Assembly: GCA_947246775.1 (NCBI GenBank)
Contig: CAMXTM010000029.1
Span: forward strand, 1 to 12,152
Length of the DNA stretch: 12,152 nucleotides
Source of the DNA: an uncultured Clostridium sp.
Lineage (GTDB): Bacteria; Bacillota; Clostridia; Lachnospirales; Anaerotignaceae
Direction: 5' to 3'
The translations under genes were made by a program, and so were the position numbers. How positions within the stretch are numbered: the stretch's first letter is position 1; every line of letters begins with the position of its first letter. Positions 1-7,377 of the stretch are shown piece by piece. The notes below the pieces were generated by a model, which saw only the letters and a list, made by a program, of their open reading frames with translations, was not told the origin of the DNA and did not search any database.

Positions 1-605
1 TCTAATGCTGTTACTGCCTCTGCTCTTGTCATAGATGTCTGTGGCTTAAATGTGCCATTTGGGAAACCTTGCATAATTTTTGCACTAGACACAGCCCCAA
101 CATATGGCTTTGCCCAATTTGCTATAGAGTCATAGTCTGTATAACTCAAGGCACCATTGGCATTTTGCTGTAGTTGTTTTATCTGTGCCATCATAACAGC
201 GGCTTCTTGTCTTGTAACCGTTGCATTTGGACGGAATGTCCCTTTTGCATCACCTTTGATATAACCTGCGGAAACACCTTTTTGTATTTGCTCATACGCC
301 CAATGTGATGTATCTAAATCGCTAAAAGAGATAGACGCTGGTACATTGTAGTTAAAAGCTTTATTTGCCAATGTGACAAATTCCGCGCGGCTAATCGCAT
401 TGTTTGGACGAAAACTACCATCTGGATATCCGCTAATATATCCGCTAGATGTCCATTTGTTAATTGTGCTTTCTGCCCAATGACCATTCGTGTCCGTTGC
501 GGCAAGTGCTTGCTGCGTATAAGGCACTGTTGATATGGTCATTGTGCCAGTAAAAAGTACCATAGCCATAAATGATGATATATATTTTCTTTTTGTCCTT
601 TTCAT
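1..605 (-). CDS. SLH-domain surface protein, N-terminal part (cut by window edge)
   Basis: The reading frame starts at the ATG at 605-603 and stays open to the window edge (201 complete codons), so the C-terminal part lies outside. Residues 1-35 form a signal peptide: basic MKRTKRKY, a hydrophobic stretch, then an ALA|A cleavage site around residues 33-36. Three S-layer-homology repeats follow at about 40-82, 100-143 and 160-201. Each has an HWA or NWA motif, a G-Y/F-P-D/N-G-like turn, T/S-F-R/K-P and an R-x-E/Q-E/A element (SGYPDGSFRPNNAISRAEF, KGDAKGTFRPNATVTRQE, QGFPNGTFKPQTSMTRAE). SLH triplets bind secondary cell-wall polymer, so the product is probably exported and anchored to the wall. 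What the missing C-terminal part does (structural S-layer, enzyme or adhesin) cannot be told. AGGGGG at 615-620 serves as ribosome binding site. The SLH assignment is secure. Confidence 0.93.
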   Translation of the reverse strand, partial: MKRTKRKYISSFMAMVLFTGTMTISTVPYTQQALAATDTNGHWAESTINKWTSSGYISGYPDGSFRPNNAISRAEFVTLANKAFNYNVPASISFSDLDTSHWAYEQIQKGVSAGYIKGDAKGTFRPNATVTRQEAAVMMAQIKQLQQNANGALSYTDYDSIANWAKPYVGAVSSAKIMQGFPNGTFKPQTSMTRAEAVTAL

Positions 606-613
606 AAGTAATA

Positions 614-621
614 ACCCCCTT
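614..621 (-). promoter_or_regulatory. Ribosome binding site of the SLH gene
   Basis: Minus-strand AAGGGGGT lies 8 bases before the ATG at 605, fixing that codon as the start ahead of the signal peptide. Confidence 0.7.
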
Positions 622-648
622 TACAGTTTTATTTTAAAAGCTATGATA

Positions 649-676
649 AAAACAGTTATGCCTTTTACAACACATA
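649..676 (-). promoter_or_regulatory. Possible sigma-A promoter of the SLH gene
   Basis: On the minus strand TTGTAA and TATCAT are separated by 16 bases, about 45 bases before the start codon. The match is only fair and the region is AT-rich, so this is tentative. Confidence 0.25.
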
Positions 677-807
677 TGGCACAACTGTTTTTTGCTTTTG
701 GAAATATGTGTGCAAAATTTGCACTGTTTTATTGTAGTTTTACGATAACTATTTTATGAAATGGACATGATACTTTCTACTATTTTATATGATAAGAATA
801 CAACGAT

Positions 808-836
808 TAGGCAAAATTTACAACTGATTTTGCCTA
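808..836. repeat. Perfect inverted repeat, 10-bp arms
   Basis: TAGGCAAAAT at 808-817 and ATTTTGCCTA at 827-836 around a 9-base loop. No strong T run follows on either strand, so a terminator role is not obvious. It is the leftmost of the palindromes filling the gene-free stretch 606-1098. Confidence 0.6.
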
Positions 837-866
837 TTTGAAAGAAAAATGTAACAAAGACAAAAC

Positions 867-959
867 TTTGAGGGCGTTGCCCTCAAACTCCTATTTCTTT
901 TCTTGAAAGAAAAGAAACAAAAGAACTTTAACACAAACACAAGCTATGCTTGTGTTTGT
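867..959. repeat. Three consecutive perfect palindromes
   Basis: Perfect inverted repeats sit nearly end to end. TTTGAGGGC at 867-875 pairs with GCCCTCAAA at 879-887. TTTCTTTTCTT at 894-904 pairs with AAGAAAAGAAA at 907-917. ACAAACACAAGC at 933-944 pairs with GCTTGTGTTTGT at 948-959. They lie downstream of the spore-protein gene and far upstream of the SLH gene, with no ORF. Such arrays look like interspersed palindromic repeats of the kind scattered through clostridial intergenic DNA; that origin is inferred. Confidence 0.6.
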
Positions 960-995
960 AAGCTCAGCCATTTTGCCTTACAAAAATTATGTAGC

Positions 996-1034
996 AAAAA
1001 AGCCACTTTTGTATCACAAAAGTGACTTTTTTTT
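996..1034 (-). terminator. Intrinsic terminator downstream of the spore-protein gene (repeat copy 1)
   Basis: On the minus strand a hairpin AAGTCACTTTTGT-GAT-ACAAAAGTGGCTT (one mismatch) runs straight into TTTTTT at 1001-996. A T run on the other side would let it act in both directions. It shares about 40 bases with the hairpin at 1895-1938. Confidence 0.65.
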
Positions 1035-1048
1035 AAAAGTTTTTTATC

Positions 1049-1091
1049 CAACTTTTTTCAAAAAAGTGGGTGAGTGTGGGCAAAGCCCACA
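1049..1091. repeat. Two further perfect palindromes just after the spore-protein gene
   Basis: ACTTTTTT at 1051-1058 pairs with AAAAAAGT at 1060-1067, and TGTGGGC at 1075-1081 pairs with GCCCACA at 1085-1091. The second begins 8 bases past the stop codon of the spore-protein gene and may stabilise the mRNA 3' end or assist termination. Confidence 0.55.
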
Positions 1092-1098
1092 AGAAATT

Positions 1099-1305
1099 TT
1101 ATTGTTGTCCTGCCATTTTTCTTTCTTGTGCTTCAATCATTTTTTTAACCATATATCCGCCAACATAGCCGTTCTGTGCTGATGTCAAATCTCCGTTATA
1201 TCCTTTTTTTAATGGTACGCCAATTTCGCTTGCCACCTCATATTTAAACTGTTCCAATGCTGCCATAGCTTCTGGTACTGCTTTTCTATTTCTACTTGTT
1301 GCCAT
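1099..1305 (-). CDS. Alpha/beta-type small acid-soluble spore protein
   Basis: This 68-residue protein (usual length for the family is about 60-75) carries both family signatures. One is the germination-protease region YEVASEIGVPL at about residues 23-33. The other is the DNA-binding C-terminal part with NGDLTSAQNGYVGG and MVKKMIEAQE. Such proteins coat and protect DNA in the dormant forespore against UV and heat, and are degraded by the GPR protease at germination. The ATG at 1305 is fixed by minus-strand GGGAGG at 1315-1320. The gene is monocistronic, with hairpins after its stop and a sigma-G-like promoter about 90 bases upstream, consistent with forespore expression. Spore formers usually have several such paralogues, so no specific ssp letter is given. 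Confidence 0.95.
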   Translation of the reverse strand: MATSRNRKAVPEAMAALEQFKYEVASEIGVPLKKGYNGDLTSAQNGYVGGYMVKKMIEAQERKMAGQQ

Positions 1306-1395
1306 AATAAACGACCTCCCTAATATTTTACTCTCTTTTTATCCTCTTTGCAATCAAAATAACACAAATCTTTTCTGCTATTTTCATTGCACTAT

Positions 1396-1424
1396 TATTA
1401 TGACTCATACAAAAAAATTCATAC
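1396..1424 (-). promoter_or_regulatory. Candidate sigma-G (forespore) promoter of the spore-protein gene
   Basis: On the minus strand GTATG (1424-1420), a 17-base gap, then CATAATA (1402-1396) fits the sigma-G pattern GNATR-N17/18-CATNNTA. It lies upstream of a gene class typically controlled by sigma-G. The predicted leader is about 85 bases. Confidence 0.5.
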
Positions 1425-1479
1425 AAGTACATTTTTCCACTTTATTCGACAGGTTTTTCCCTTTTTGTAAAAAGATAAC

Positions 1480-1511
1480 TTGACTTTTTACTTTACTTCT
1501 TTTACTATAAT
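1480..1511 (+). promoter_or_regulatory. Sigma-A promoter of the small membrane-protein gene
   Basis: TTGACT at 1480-1485, 17 bases, TACTAT at 1503-1508; an overlapping TATAAT at 1506-1511 is a better -10 with a longer gap. It points away from the spore-protein promoter. Confidence 0.6.
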
Positions 1512-1545
1512 ATTATACTACTAAAATTATAGTGAGGTGTTTTTT

Positions 1546-1860
1546 ATGAATATCGTACTACTGCGCATTATCACTTTTATTTTTAATATACTAATTTATT
1601 TTTTGTTTTGTACAAAATTGCAAAATGCTTTACTCTGTGAAATAATATATATTGTAGGAATGCTTCTTTTTAGTTTGCTTTTTTACCTAAAACAACAAAA
1701 AACTTATCAGCAAATTGCTATGATATGTCATTTATTTGCGATTTATGGGCTAAAATATATTGAAAACAATTTGCTCAGCGGTGTTTTGCTGGTTTTATTT
1801 GTAATTTCGCTTGCCTTTTTATATCGCTATCAAAATATCAAAAATTCAAAATTGAATTGA
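1546..1860 (+). CDS. Small multi-pass membrane protein, unknown function
   Basis: This 104-residue, very hydrophobic protein has about three or four membrane-spanning segments: residues 3-20, about 27-47, about 57-70 and 76-92. It ends in a short basic tail (YRYQNIKNSKLN). I recognise no family. The start is the ATG at 1546 and not the in-frame GTG at 1537, because that GTG lies inside the ribosome binding site GAGGTG (1534-1539), six bases before the ATG. It has its own sigma-A promoter and a compound terminator directly downstream, so it looks monocistronic. Codon use is as AT-rich as its surroundings. Promoter, ribosome binding site and terminator support a real gene; function is unknown. 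Confidence 0.75.
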   Translation: MNIVLLRIITFIFNILIYFLFCTKLQNALLCEIIYIVGMLLFSLLFYLKQQKTYQQIAMICHLFAIYGLKYIENNLLSGVLLVLFVISLAFLYRYQNIKNSKLN

Positions 1861-1870
1861 TTTTAGTACA

Positions 1871-1948
1871 AAAAAGAGCTTATTTTTTATCAAAATGTAG
1901 TAAAAAGCCATTTTTTTATATCAAAAGTGGCTTTTTTTAGCTCTTTTT
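1871..1948 (+). terminator. Compound nested terminator (contains repeat copy 2)
   Basis: An inner hairpin, AAAAAGCCA at 1902-1910 with TGGCTTTTT at 1928-1936, sits inside a perfect outer stem, AAAAAGAGCT at 1871-1880 with AGCTCTTTTT at 1939-1948. Both end in T runs on the plus strand. It begins just after the stop codon of the small membrane-protein gene. Confidence 0.65.
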
Positions 1949-2300
1949 CCTATTGTATTAAAAAAAGATAGCGATAGCAAAAGAACCAAAAAATAAAGAT
2001 GTATCGTTTTTTTGAAAATCTGTTCATTCAAATGTCGTTTTCTTTTTATTCCATGAAACATTATGACAAAAACAACATTTTTGATTGATTTTTATAAGGA
2101 AATACTACAATAAAACAATTTAAAATACATTTTTATGATAAAATAGGTAAAAAAGACAAATGTTTTTATACAAAAAACACAACGACTATTTTATGACTGT
2201 ATTCGTCGAAAAATACAGTCACTAAACTATTTTTTAGCCAAATTAGCACTTTTTTTACGAATCATGCATGAAACACTATAAAATGTGCATAAAAAATAAC
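1949..2300. other. Gene-free AT-rich stretch upstream of the first symporter gene
   Basis: No ORF with a ribosome binding site was found. The one clear structure is a perfect 9-bp inverted repeat, GACTGTATT at 2195-2203 with AATACAGTC at 2212-2220, about 80 bases before the promoter of the symporter gene. It could be an operator or a weak terminator; nothing decides. No glycine riboswitch consensus was recognised. Confidence 0.4.
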
Positions 2301-2329
2301 TTGATTTTTTGTTTAAACTGTTTTAGTAT
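2301..2329 (+). promoter_or_regulatory. Sigma-A promoter of the first AGCS symporter gene
   Basis: TTGATT at 2301-2306, 17-base spacer, TAGTAT at 2324-2329. The implied leader is about 90 bases. Confidence 0.6.
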
Positions 2330-2410
2330 TTGTTCAGGTTAGATAAACTCAAAAAGAATTTTTAAAAAAAGGAGGCTCTGATAAACACATTAACAAACAA
2401 AAACAAATTT

Positions 2411-2419
2411 AAGGGAGGT
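2411..2419 (+). promoter_or_regulatory. Ribosome binding site of the first symporter gene, with an upstream duplicate
   Basis: AAGGGAGGT ends 7 bases before the ATG at 2427. A second strong site, AAAGGAGG at about 2368-2375, precedes no ATG (CTCTGATAAAC follows), so it is unused or marks a lost leader peptide. Confidence 0.7.
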
Positions 2420-2426
2420 AAACATT

Positions 2427-3842
2427 ATGGCATCATTCGCAGAGACATTAAATCATTATGTCAGCATCGTCAATGGCTGGGTTTGGGGTCCAGTCATGTT
2501 AGTATTATTATTTGGAACGCATTTATTTTTAACAATTAGAACAAGATTTATACAGTTACATATGTTTAAAGCAATTAAACTTTCCGTTACAAAAGATACC
2601 TCAGCAGAAGGTGACATCAGCCAGTTTGGTGCATTAACAACAGCACTTGCTGCTACAATTGGTACTGGTAACATTGTTGGTGTTGCAACGGCAATTGCTT
2701 CTGGCGGCCCTGGTGCAGTATTGTGGTGCTGGTTAACTGGTGTCGTTGGTATTGCTACAAAATATGGCGAGGCTCTCCTTGCTGTAAAATACAGAGTAAA
2801 AACAGCCGATGGCTCTATGCTTGGTGGTCCTATGTACGCTTTGGAATTAGGCGTCGGTGAAAAGTATGGCAAATGCTTAGGTAAAGCACTTGGTGTTTTA
2901 TTTGCACTTTTAGCATGACTTGCTGCTTTTGGTATTGGTAACATGACACAAGGTAACTCTATTTCTGGTATGGTAAAAGATACTTTCGGTGTATCTCCTA
3001 TTATTACAGGACTTATTTTAATGGTATTGACAGGCGTTGTTGTTATTGGTGGTGTAAAATCCATCGCAACGGTTTGTGAAAGATTAGTACCTTTAATGGC
3101 ATTTTTCTATATTATTGGCTGTATCGTTATTATTTGTATCAATCATTCTTATGTAGTACCAGCGATAGGAGAAATTTTTGCCAGCGCCTTTTCACCACAG
3201 GCTGCAAGGGGCGGTTTTGTAGGTTCTACCATTATCTTAGCTTGTCGCTATGGTATTGCAAGAGGTTTATTTTCTAATGAATCTGGTTTAGGTTCAGCGC
3301 CAATTGCTGCTGCTGCCGCTCAGACAAGAAACCCTGTACGTCAGGCATTAGTTGGTATGACAGGTACTTTTTGGGATACTGTTATTGTTTGTGCTTTAAC
3401 AGGCATTGTATTGGTATCTAGTATTATCAAAGACCCCACTGGTTTAGCAGGACTTTCTGGTGGTAATTTGACATCAGCCGCATTTAATGCTATCCCAGGG
3501 ATTGGTCCTATTGTATTGACCATTGGTTTAATTACCTTTGCTTGGTCAACTATTCTTGGTTGGTCATACTATGGTGAAAGAGCTTGGGAATATTTAGCAG
3601 GCAAAAAAGCAGTATTACCTTTTAGAGTGCTTTGGGTATTTGTGGTATTTGTTGGCTGTGCTTCTGCACTTGACCTTGTTTGGAACATTGCCGACACACT
3701 CAATGCTTGTATGGCATTCCCTAACTTAGTATCTTTATTACTTTTAAGTGGTGTGATTGTATCTGAAACAAGAAAATATCTTTGGGAGGGCAATTTAGAT
3801 GAAACATCTAACGACCCTATCCCTCAAGTAGACAAAAAATAA
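2427..3842 (+). pseudogene. Sodium:alanine/glycine symporter (AGCS family), interrupted by an in-frame TGA
   Basis: The frame from ATG 2427 to TAA 3840-3842 encodes a full-length AGCS transporter of 471 codons except for TGA at 2916-2918 (codon 164). Family motifs lie on both sides: ATIGTGNIVGVATAI at 76-90, GGPGAVLWCW at 93-102, then FGIGNMTQGNSIS just after the stop. The intact paralogue at 10451-11839 aligns across the break: FALLA-stop-LAAFGIGN against FAIFAGIACFGIGN. The stop therefore replaces glycine, a single-base GGA-to-TGA change. The frame then runs 307 codons without another defect. Promoter, ribosome binding site and terminator look intact, so the lesion is recent, a sequencing error, or read through. 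The downstream ATG at 2943 has no ribosome binding site. AGCS proteins import alanine or glycine with sodium. TGA serves as an ordinary stop elsewhere here (for example at 1858-1860), arguing against a changed code. Confidence 0.85.
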
Positions 3843-3896
3843 AAGACCCTAAGGTCTAAAACAAACAAGCCAACCCATTTCATTATTATTTTTATA

Positions 3897-3932
3897 AAAG
3901 CCGCTAACAGTGTTATCACTGTTGGCGGCTTT
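3897..3932. terminator. Bidirectional intrinsic terminator between convergent genes
   Basis: A 16-bp stem (3897-3912 with 3917-3932, one G-T wobble) closes on the loop TTAT. Its arms read AAAGCCGCTAACAGTG and CACTGTTGGCGGCTTT. A T run follows on the plus strand and a shorter one on the minus strand. It serves the symporter gene from the left and the chemoreceptor gene from the right, starting 4 bases beyond the latter's stop codon. Confidence 0.9.
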
Positions 3933-3936
3933 TTGC

Positions 3937-4875
3937 TTATTGCTCTATAATAGGTGGTATCTGTGAAAGTATATTATCTACATCTTCAAAGATAGCACTT
4001 TTTGTTGTGCCAAGTTCGCTTGCTTTTTTAATATGTTTTTGTACTTCATCATAGCGTTCATTGACATTGTCAAAAAATCCGCATACGACTCGTAATGCTG
4101 TTTGTGACTCATCAATCACTTTTGCTATTTCTGACTGCACTGTTTCTGCTCCATCTGCTGCCTCTATAATTTTGTCAAACATTTCTGATGTGCTTTCTAC
4201 TTTTCCAGCACCCTCGCCTAATGTCTGCTGTGATGTCTTAATATTATTGCTCAGCTCGTTTGTACCATTTTCTATCATTTTAACACTGGCATCTACATCA
4301 CTAGAAAGCACCTTAATACCATCGGCTAAAGTTCGTACTTCGGTTGCTACAACAGCAAAGCCTTTTCCCTGCTCTCCTGCTCTTGCTGCCTCAATAGAGG
4401 CATTGATAGCAAGAATATTCGTTTGGTCTGCTATCATTTCGATTTTTTCCATACACTGTTTGATTTTTTCCATATCTTCCTGCAAACGTGTAAATATAGC
4501 ACCCATTTCTCCAAAGTTTTCAGCCAAACTGACAGAAATGCCTTTTAAATTTTCTACCTCATTTTTTGCCTGCACTACAGAATTTGATATATCTTCTTTG
4601 ACTGACGCAAACCCGCCAGATGCTTGATTAATGCTATAAAAGCTATGCTCAAAATCCTGTAATTTTGACTGAAATTGTCCCGCCTCTTTTAATACTTCAT
4701 CAAAAGAACGGTTTATCATATTTAACTCAAAAAGAGAGCTTACCTCTTTTTGTACTAAGTCTTGCTGGTATCCTTTTAAGCTTTTTACAATATGAACAAT
4801 AGGATACAGTTTATCTGTTGTTTGTTGTTGCTCATGATGATGTTGCTGTTTTGTTTGTTTTTTCTTAAAAAACAT
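3937..4875 (-). CDS. Soluble methyl-accepting chemotaxis protein (cytoplasmic chemoreceptor)
   Basis: The 312-residue protein has the signature hairpin tip of chemoreceptor signalling domains at residues 145-185 ([20 protein letters not shown], then [14 protein letters not shown]). This is where CheA and CheW dock. Coiled-coil helices flank it. There is no transmembrane segment, no signal peptide and no PAS, Cache or HAMP domain. The N-terminus is short and polar with His and Gln runs (QQHHHEQQQ). It is therefore a cytoplasmic transducer lacking an obvious sensor of its own. The gene directly upstream encodes a FIST sensor, only 14 bases away, so the pair probably works as a split receptor. 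No C-terminal CheR-binding pentapeptide was seen. The ribosome binding site GAGGAGAGG lies in the intergenic gap. Confidence 0.93.
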   Translation of the reverse strand: MFFKKKQTKQQHHHEQQQTTDKLYPIVHIVKSLKGYQQDLVQKEVSSLFELNMINRSFDEVLKEAGQFQSKLQDFEHSFYSINQASGGFASVKEDISNSVVQAKNEVENLKGISVSLAENFGEMGAIFTRLQEDMEKIKQCMEKIEMIADQTNILAINASIEAARAGEQGKGFAVVATEVRTLADGIKVLSSDVDASVKMIENGTNELSNNIKTSQQTLGEGAGKVESTSEMFDKIIEAADGAETVQSEIAKVIDESQTALRVVCGFFDNVNERYDEVQKHIKKASELGTTKSAIFEDVDNILSQIPPIIEQ

Positions 4876-4889
4876 GAAATTCCTCTCCT

Positions 4890-5942
4890 CTATTCAAATA
4901 CTACGCAAGACATGGATTGATTCACAAATTGATTGTTATAATGCTCTCCATATCCTATAAAGCCTGCGTGACTGCCTAATAAAGACATTTCATTTAAATA
5001 TTGTTGCATATAGTTACTTTGACTAAATAATTTATATCGGAAAAGACAGTTGACAGAAAATACCGCTGAGGGTTTTTCAAAGTCTTTTCTAATTGCTGCA
5101 ACTGTATTTTTTACAATTTGTTTGTAGTCTCCTAATTCTAAAAGTACCAACACATCAGAATCATTAACCTGTCTAAAACAAGCTAGAGAATCTCCTTGCA
5201 CGTCTTTTATTGAAATAATACACGTTTCATTGCCATTGATTTTACCAAATGGATTTTTAAAGGTTTGTGTCAAAATTTCTCTTTCTGAGACATGAAGAAT
5301 ATCTTGATATACTCTTTTTGCTGAGCGCCCATTTAAAGCGCCAATCATATATCTTGCTTTATCTGTTTTTGATGCAATAAATCGATAATTTTGCATTTTT
5401 TTATAGATATTTTCCTTATATGCTCTTACTTTTCCATTATTTTTAATCAAAGCATATGCTACACTATCTTCATAAACAATGCCATTTGCTGAAACCTTTC
5501 CTGCATCTCCTGTCCCTCCTACTAAGGAAATACCCAAAGGTCTTAATGATGTACCCATCGTAGTTAAAACACAAGCGTCATTGCCAGAACAAAAATCAAT
5601 ACAAATTGTATCATTTTTGTTTGCATTTATTTTTTTAATATCACTATTTAATCTCTTTATGTATTTCGCAGGCATAACAGATACTTCTTCTAAAACATTT
5701 GCTGTTGCCTGTATGCCATCATAAAAAGCAATTACTCCAACACCATTTTCTTCTATTATCTTGCTGTAACTCATACCAATACAGCCAATGCTTGGTACAT
5801 TAGGAAACATTTTCTCTAGTTCTATAACGTGTGCGTCAAACTGCTGTTGATTAGACAACAACATAATAAATGCTGGATTGCTTAACCCCTTTACTGCCTC
5901 TTTTAAATTTCCTCGATGGCTATTTCCAAAAAATTGCTTCAT
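4890..5942 (-). CDS. FIST-domain sensory protein (FIST N and FIST C)
   Basis: With ATG 5942 the product is 350 residues. An in-frame ATG at 5987 exists, but only 5942 has a ribosome binding site (AGGAG at 5953-5957). The 5987 ATG would also lie only about 19 bases from the -10 box. The N-terminal half shows FIST features: [17 protein letters not shown] at 23-39, PSIGCIG at 50-56, and LVGGTGDAG at 140-148. The C-terminal part has the closing FIST_C pattern [12 protein letters not shown] followed by SCVVF. FIST domains are predicted small-ligand sensors, often attached to chemoreceptor or cyclic-di-GMP output domains. Here output is supplied by the chemoreceptor encoded 14 bases downstream in the same operon. 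No signal peptide or membrane segment is present, so sensing is probably cytoplasmic. The ligand is unknown. Confidence 0.85.
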   Translation of the reverse strand: MKQFFGNSHRGNLKEAVKGLSNPAFIMLLSNQQQFDAHVIELEKMFPNVPSIGCIGMSYSKIIEENGVGVIAFYDGIQATANVLEEVSVMPAKYIKRLNSDIKKINANKNDTICIDFCSGNDACVLTTMGTSLRPLGISLVGGTGDAGKVSANGIVYEDSVAYALIKNNGKVRAYKENIYKKMQNYRFIASKTDKARYMIGALNGRSAKRVYQDILHVSEREILTQTFKNPFGKINGNETCIISIKDVQGDSLACFRQVNDSDVLVLLELGDYKQIVKNTVAAIRKDFEKPSAVFSVNCLFRYKLFSQSNYMQQYLNEMSLLGSHAGFIGYGEHYNNQFVNQSMSCVVFE

Positions 5943-6005
5943 TATTTTGGCGCTCCTCTCTTTTGTGCTATTCCTTTCTTGCATCAAGAAATTGTATCAT
6001 TATTT

Positions 6006-6035
6006 ATTATACTTCAATATTGCAATCTACTTCAA
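6006..6035 (-). promoter_or_regulatory. Sigma-A promoter of the FIST-chemoreceptor operon
   Basis: On the minus strand TTGAAG (6035-6030), an 18-base spacer, then TATAAT (6011-6006). The leader to ATG 5942 is about 57 bases. No clostridial motility-sigma promoter was recognised. Confidence 0.55.
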
Positions 6036-6116
6036 CTATATTTTTTTAAAACAGTAAAAAAAATAACAGCAAACAACATAATTTACTGCTATTTCAGAAC
6101 GATATGAAATTAAAAA

Positions 6117-6509
6117 TTAGATTGGCTTTGGTCTATGATATTCAGAACTGCCAAAGCCTAATATTGCATAGAATATTCCAGGGAAAAAGGCTGTTGCTAT
6201 GCCAAATAATATTCCTTTACCAAATGCGCCAGCCAATTTTATACACATGATAAAAAACAGAATAAAATTGATAATAGGTACAAAAAAAAGTAGAAAAAAC
6301 AAACCATTACCTAATGATATTTTACACAATTTATACATATTCATAAACGGAATAATGGACGCCCAGCCAGGCTCTCCTGCTTTTTCAAACATTTTCCACA
6401 TTCCTGCTATGATAAATATTGCACTTGCAATTACAATGCAAAAACATACTACTGTAAAAATAAAACTTAAAATACCGCCAATTGATACTTGCACATCGAC
6501 CGCTTCCAT
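6117..6509 (-). CDS. DUF5684-like small membrane protein
   Basis: The product is 130 residues if started at ATG 6509, which has GGGAGGG at 6521-6527 upstream. The longer frame from 6575 is rejected because its ATG lies inside the -35 box of the promoter. Three or four hydrophobic segments are visible: residues 11-36, about 69-92, and about 100-118. Between the first two lies the diagnostic loop MWKMFEKAGEPGWASIIPF then NMYKLCKI at 38-64. This W-x2-F-x-K-A-G-x-P-G-W-x2-IIP-x-N-x-Y pattern is typical of the DUF5684 family, sometimes found near signal peptidases. The biochemical role is unknown. The C-terminal tail SSEYHRPKPI is short and polar. It has its own near-consensus promoter and lies after the lepA-fic operon on the same strand. 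Confidence 0.8.
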   Translation of the reverse strand: MEAVDVQVSIGGILSFIFTVVCFCIVIASAIFIIAGMWKMFEKAGEPGWASIIPFMNMYKLCKISLGNGLFFLLFFVPIINFILFFIMCIKLAGAFGKGILFGIATAFFPGIFYAILGFGSSEYHRPKPI

Positions 6510-6547
6510 ATTGATAAATACCCTCCCTATTTGTTTTGTCAAATAAA

Positions 6548-6576
6548 GTATATCTTTGTCTACTGCATATGTCAAG
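6548..6576 (-). promoter_or_regulatory. Strong sigma-A promoter of the DUF5684-like gene
   Basis: On the minus strand the consensus TTGACA (6576-6571) is followed by a 17-base spacer and TATACT (6553-6548). It is the best promoter match in the window and decides the start codon of the gene. Confidence 0.8.
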
Positions 6577-6612
6577 TATTTCCTTTATCGCATTAGTAAC
6601 AAATTTTATATC

Positions 6613-7377
6613 CTAATCGTCAAAAATTTTGTCACTTTTTTGAATATAATCCAGCAAGCGATTCAGTTCTTCCCACTCATATTTTGTTATCAAATTGTAC
6701 ATCTCTTGTATCCCTTTTTGTTTTGCAATATCATATTGCCTAAAGCAGCGGTAATATTTGCCCGCTTCATTTTGTTTTATATTGATGGGCAAATATCCAC
6801 CGTTTATCAACTGCAAATTGATAATCATACGTCCTGTTCTTCCATTTCCATCTACAAAAGGGTGTATATTTTCAAATTCAATATGCGTTTTTGCAATATT
6901 TTCAAAAAAATCCCCTTGCTGATACACCACAGAAAAAAGCGTTTTCATTTTTTCGGGTATTTCCTCTGCCGCAATCATTTGTTTTTCTCCCAAATGTACC
7001 GCAATCTTTCTATAAATACCTGCGTGTTCTACATCAAAAAACAACACTCTTTTATGGATTTCATTGATGGTTTGGAAAGACAATTCTGGCTTTTTTATAA
7101 TGTAGTCCCATGCCTTACTGCTGCCCAAAACTTCCATATTTTCCCTTGCGCTATATCCTTCTAAAAACATATTAGATTGTATAATATATGTTGTGTCATA
7201 TTCTGTTATGCGATTTCCCTCTATGGTATTAGTATGATAAATATATCTATTTTTAAATTCACTATAATACTGGTTCAACACAGACGAATAGGGATATTTT
7301 AAAGCATAGTCTACAATACATTGCATTTTTTTATCTATCTTTTGCTGAGTGATTTCTCGATACCATGTATTTCGCAT
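6613..7377 (-). CDS. Fic-domain protein, probable class II AMP-transferase
   Basis: The 254-residue protein has the complete Fic active site HPFVDGNGRTGR at 172-183, including catalytic His172 and phosphate-binding residues, and a flap region near GIYRKIAVHLG (120-130). Fic enzymes usually transfer AMP from ATP to a hydroxyl side chain of a target protein. At residues 49-54, TNTIEG matches the inhibitory motif [ST]xxxE[GN]. Its location before the catalytic core makes this a class II Fic protein, so it is predicted to be self-inhibited until the glutamate (Glu53) moves away. The start codon overlaps the lepA stop (TAATG), with AGAGGAAG just upstream inside lepA, so the genes are probably translationally coupled. 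Neither a separate antitoxin gene nor a wing-helix C-terminal domain is evident. The target is unknown. Confidence 0.92.
   Translation of the reverse strand: MRNTWYREITQQKIDKKMQCIVDYALKYPYSSVLNQYYSEFKNRYIYHTNTIEGNRITEYDTTYIIQSNMFLEGYSARENMEVLGSSKAWDYIIKKPELSFQTINEIHKRVLFFDVEHAGIYRKIAVHLGEKQMIAAEEIPEKMKTLFSVVYQQGDFFENIAKTHIEFENIHPFVDGNGRTGRMIINLQLINGGYLPINIKQNEAGKYYRCFRQYDIAKQKGIQEMYNLITKYEWEELNRLLDYIQKSDKIFDD

Noticed and set aside
314..505. 63-codon minus-strand ORF
   Set aside because: It is a different frame within the SLH-protein gene, whose signal peptide and three repeats are in the other frame.
808..1091. CRISPR array
   Set aside because: The palindromes differ from each other in sequence and spacing; there is no repeated direct unit with uniform spacers.
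2916..2918. TGA as selenocysteine or as a reassigned sense codon
   Set aside because: The paralogue has glycine there and not cysteine, no convincing SECIS-like hairpin follows, tryptophans in the window use TGG, and TGA ends other genes (for example at 1858-1860).
2456..3064. 202-codon minus-strand ORF
   Set aside because: It lies antisense to the symporter gene, is proline/threonine-rich in the manner of a shadow frame, and lacks a ribosome binding site.
4061..4627. 188-codon plus-strand ORF
   Set aside because: It is antisense to the conserved signalling domain of the chemoreceptor, with low-complexity Ser/Ile/Pro content.
6556..7164. 202-codon plus-strand ORF
   Set aside because: It is antisense to the Fic gene and has no recognisable domain or ribosome binding site.
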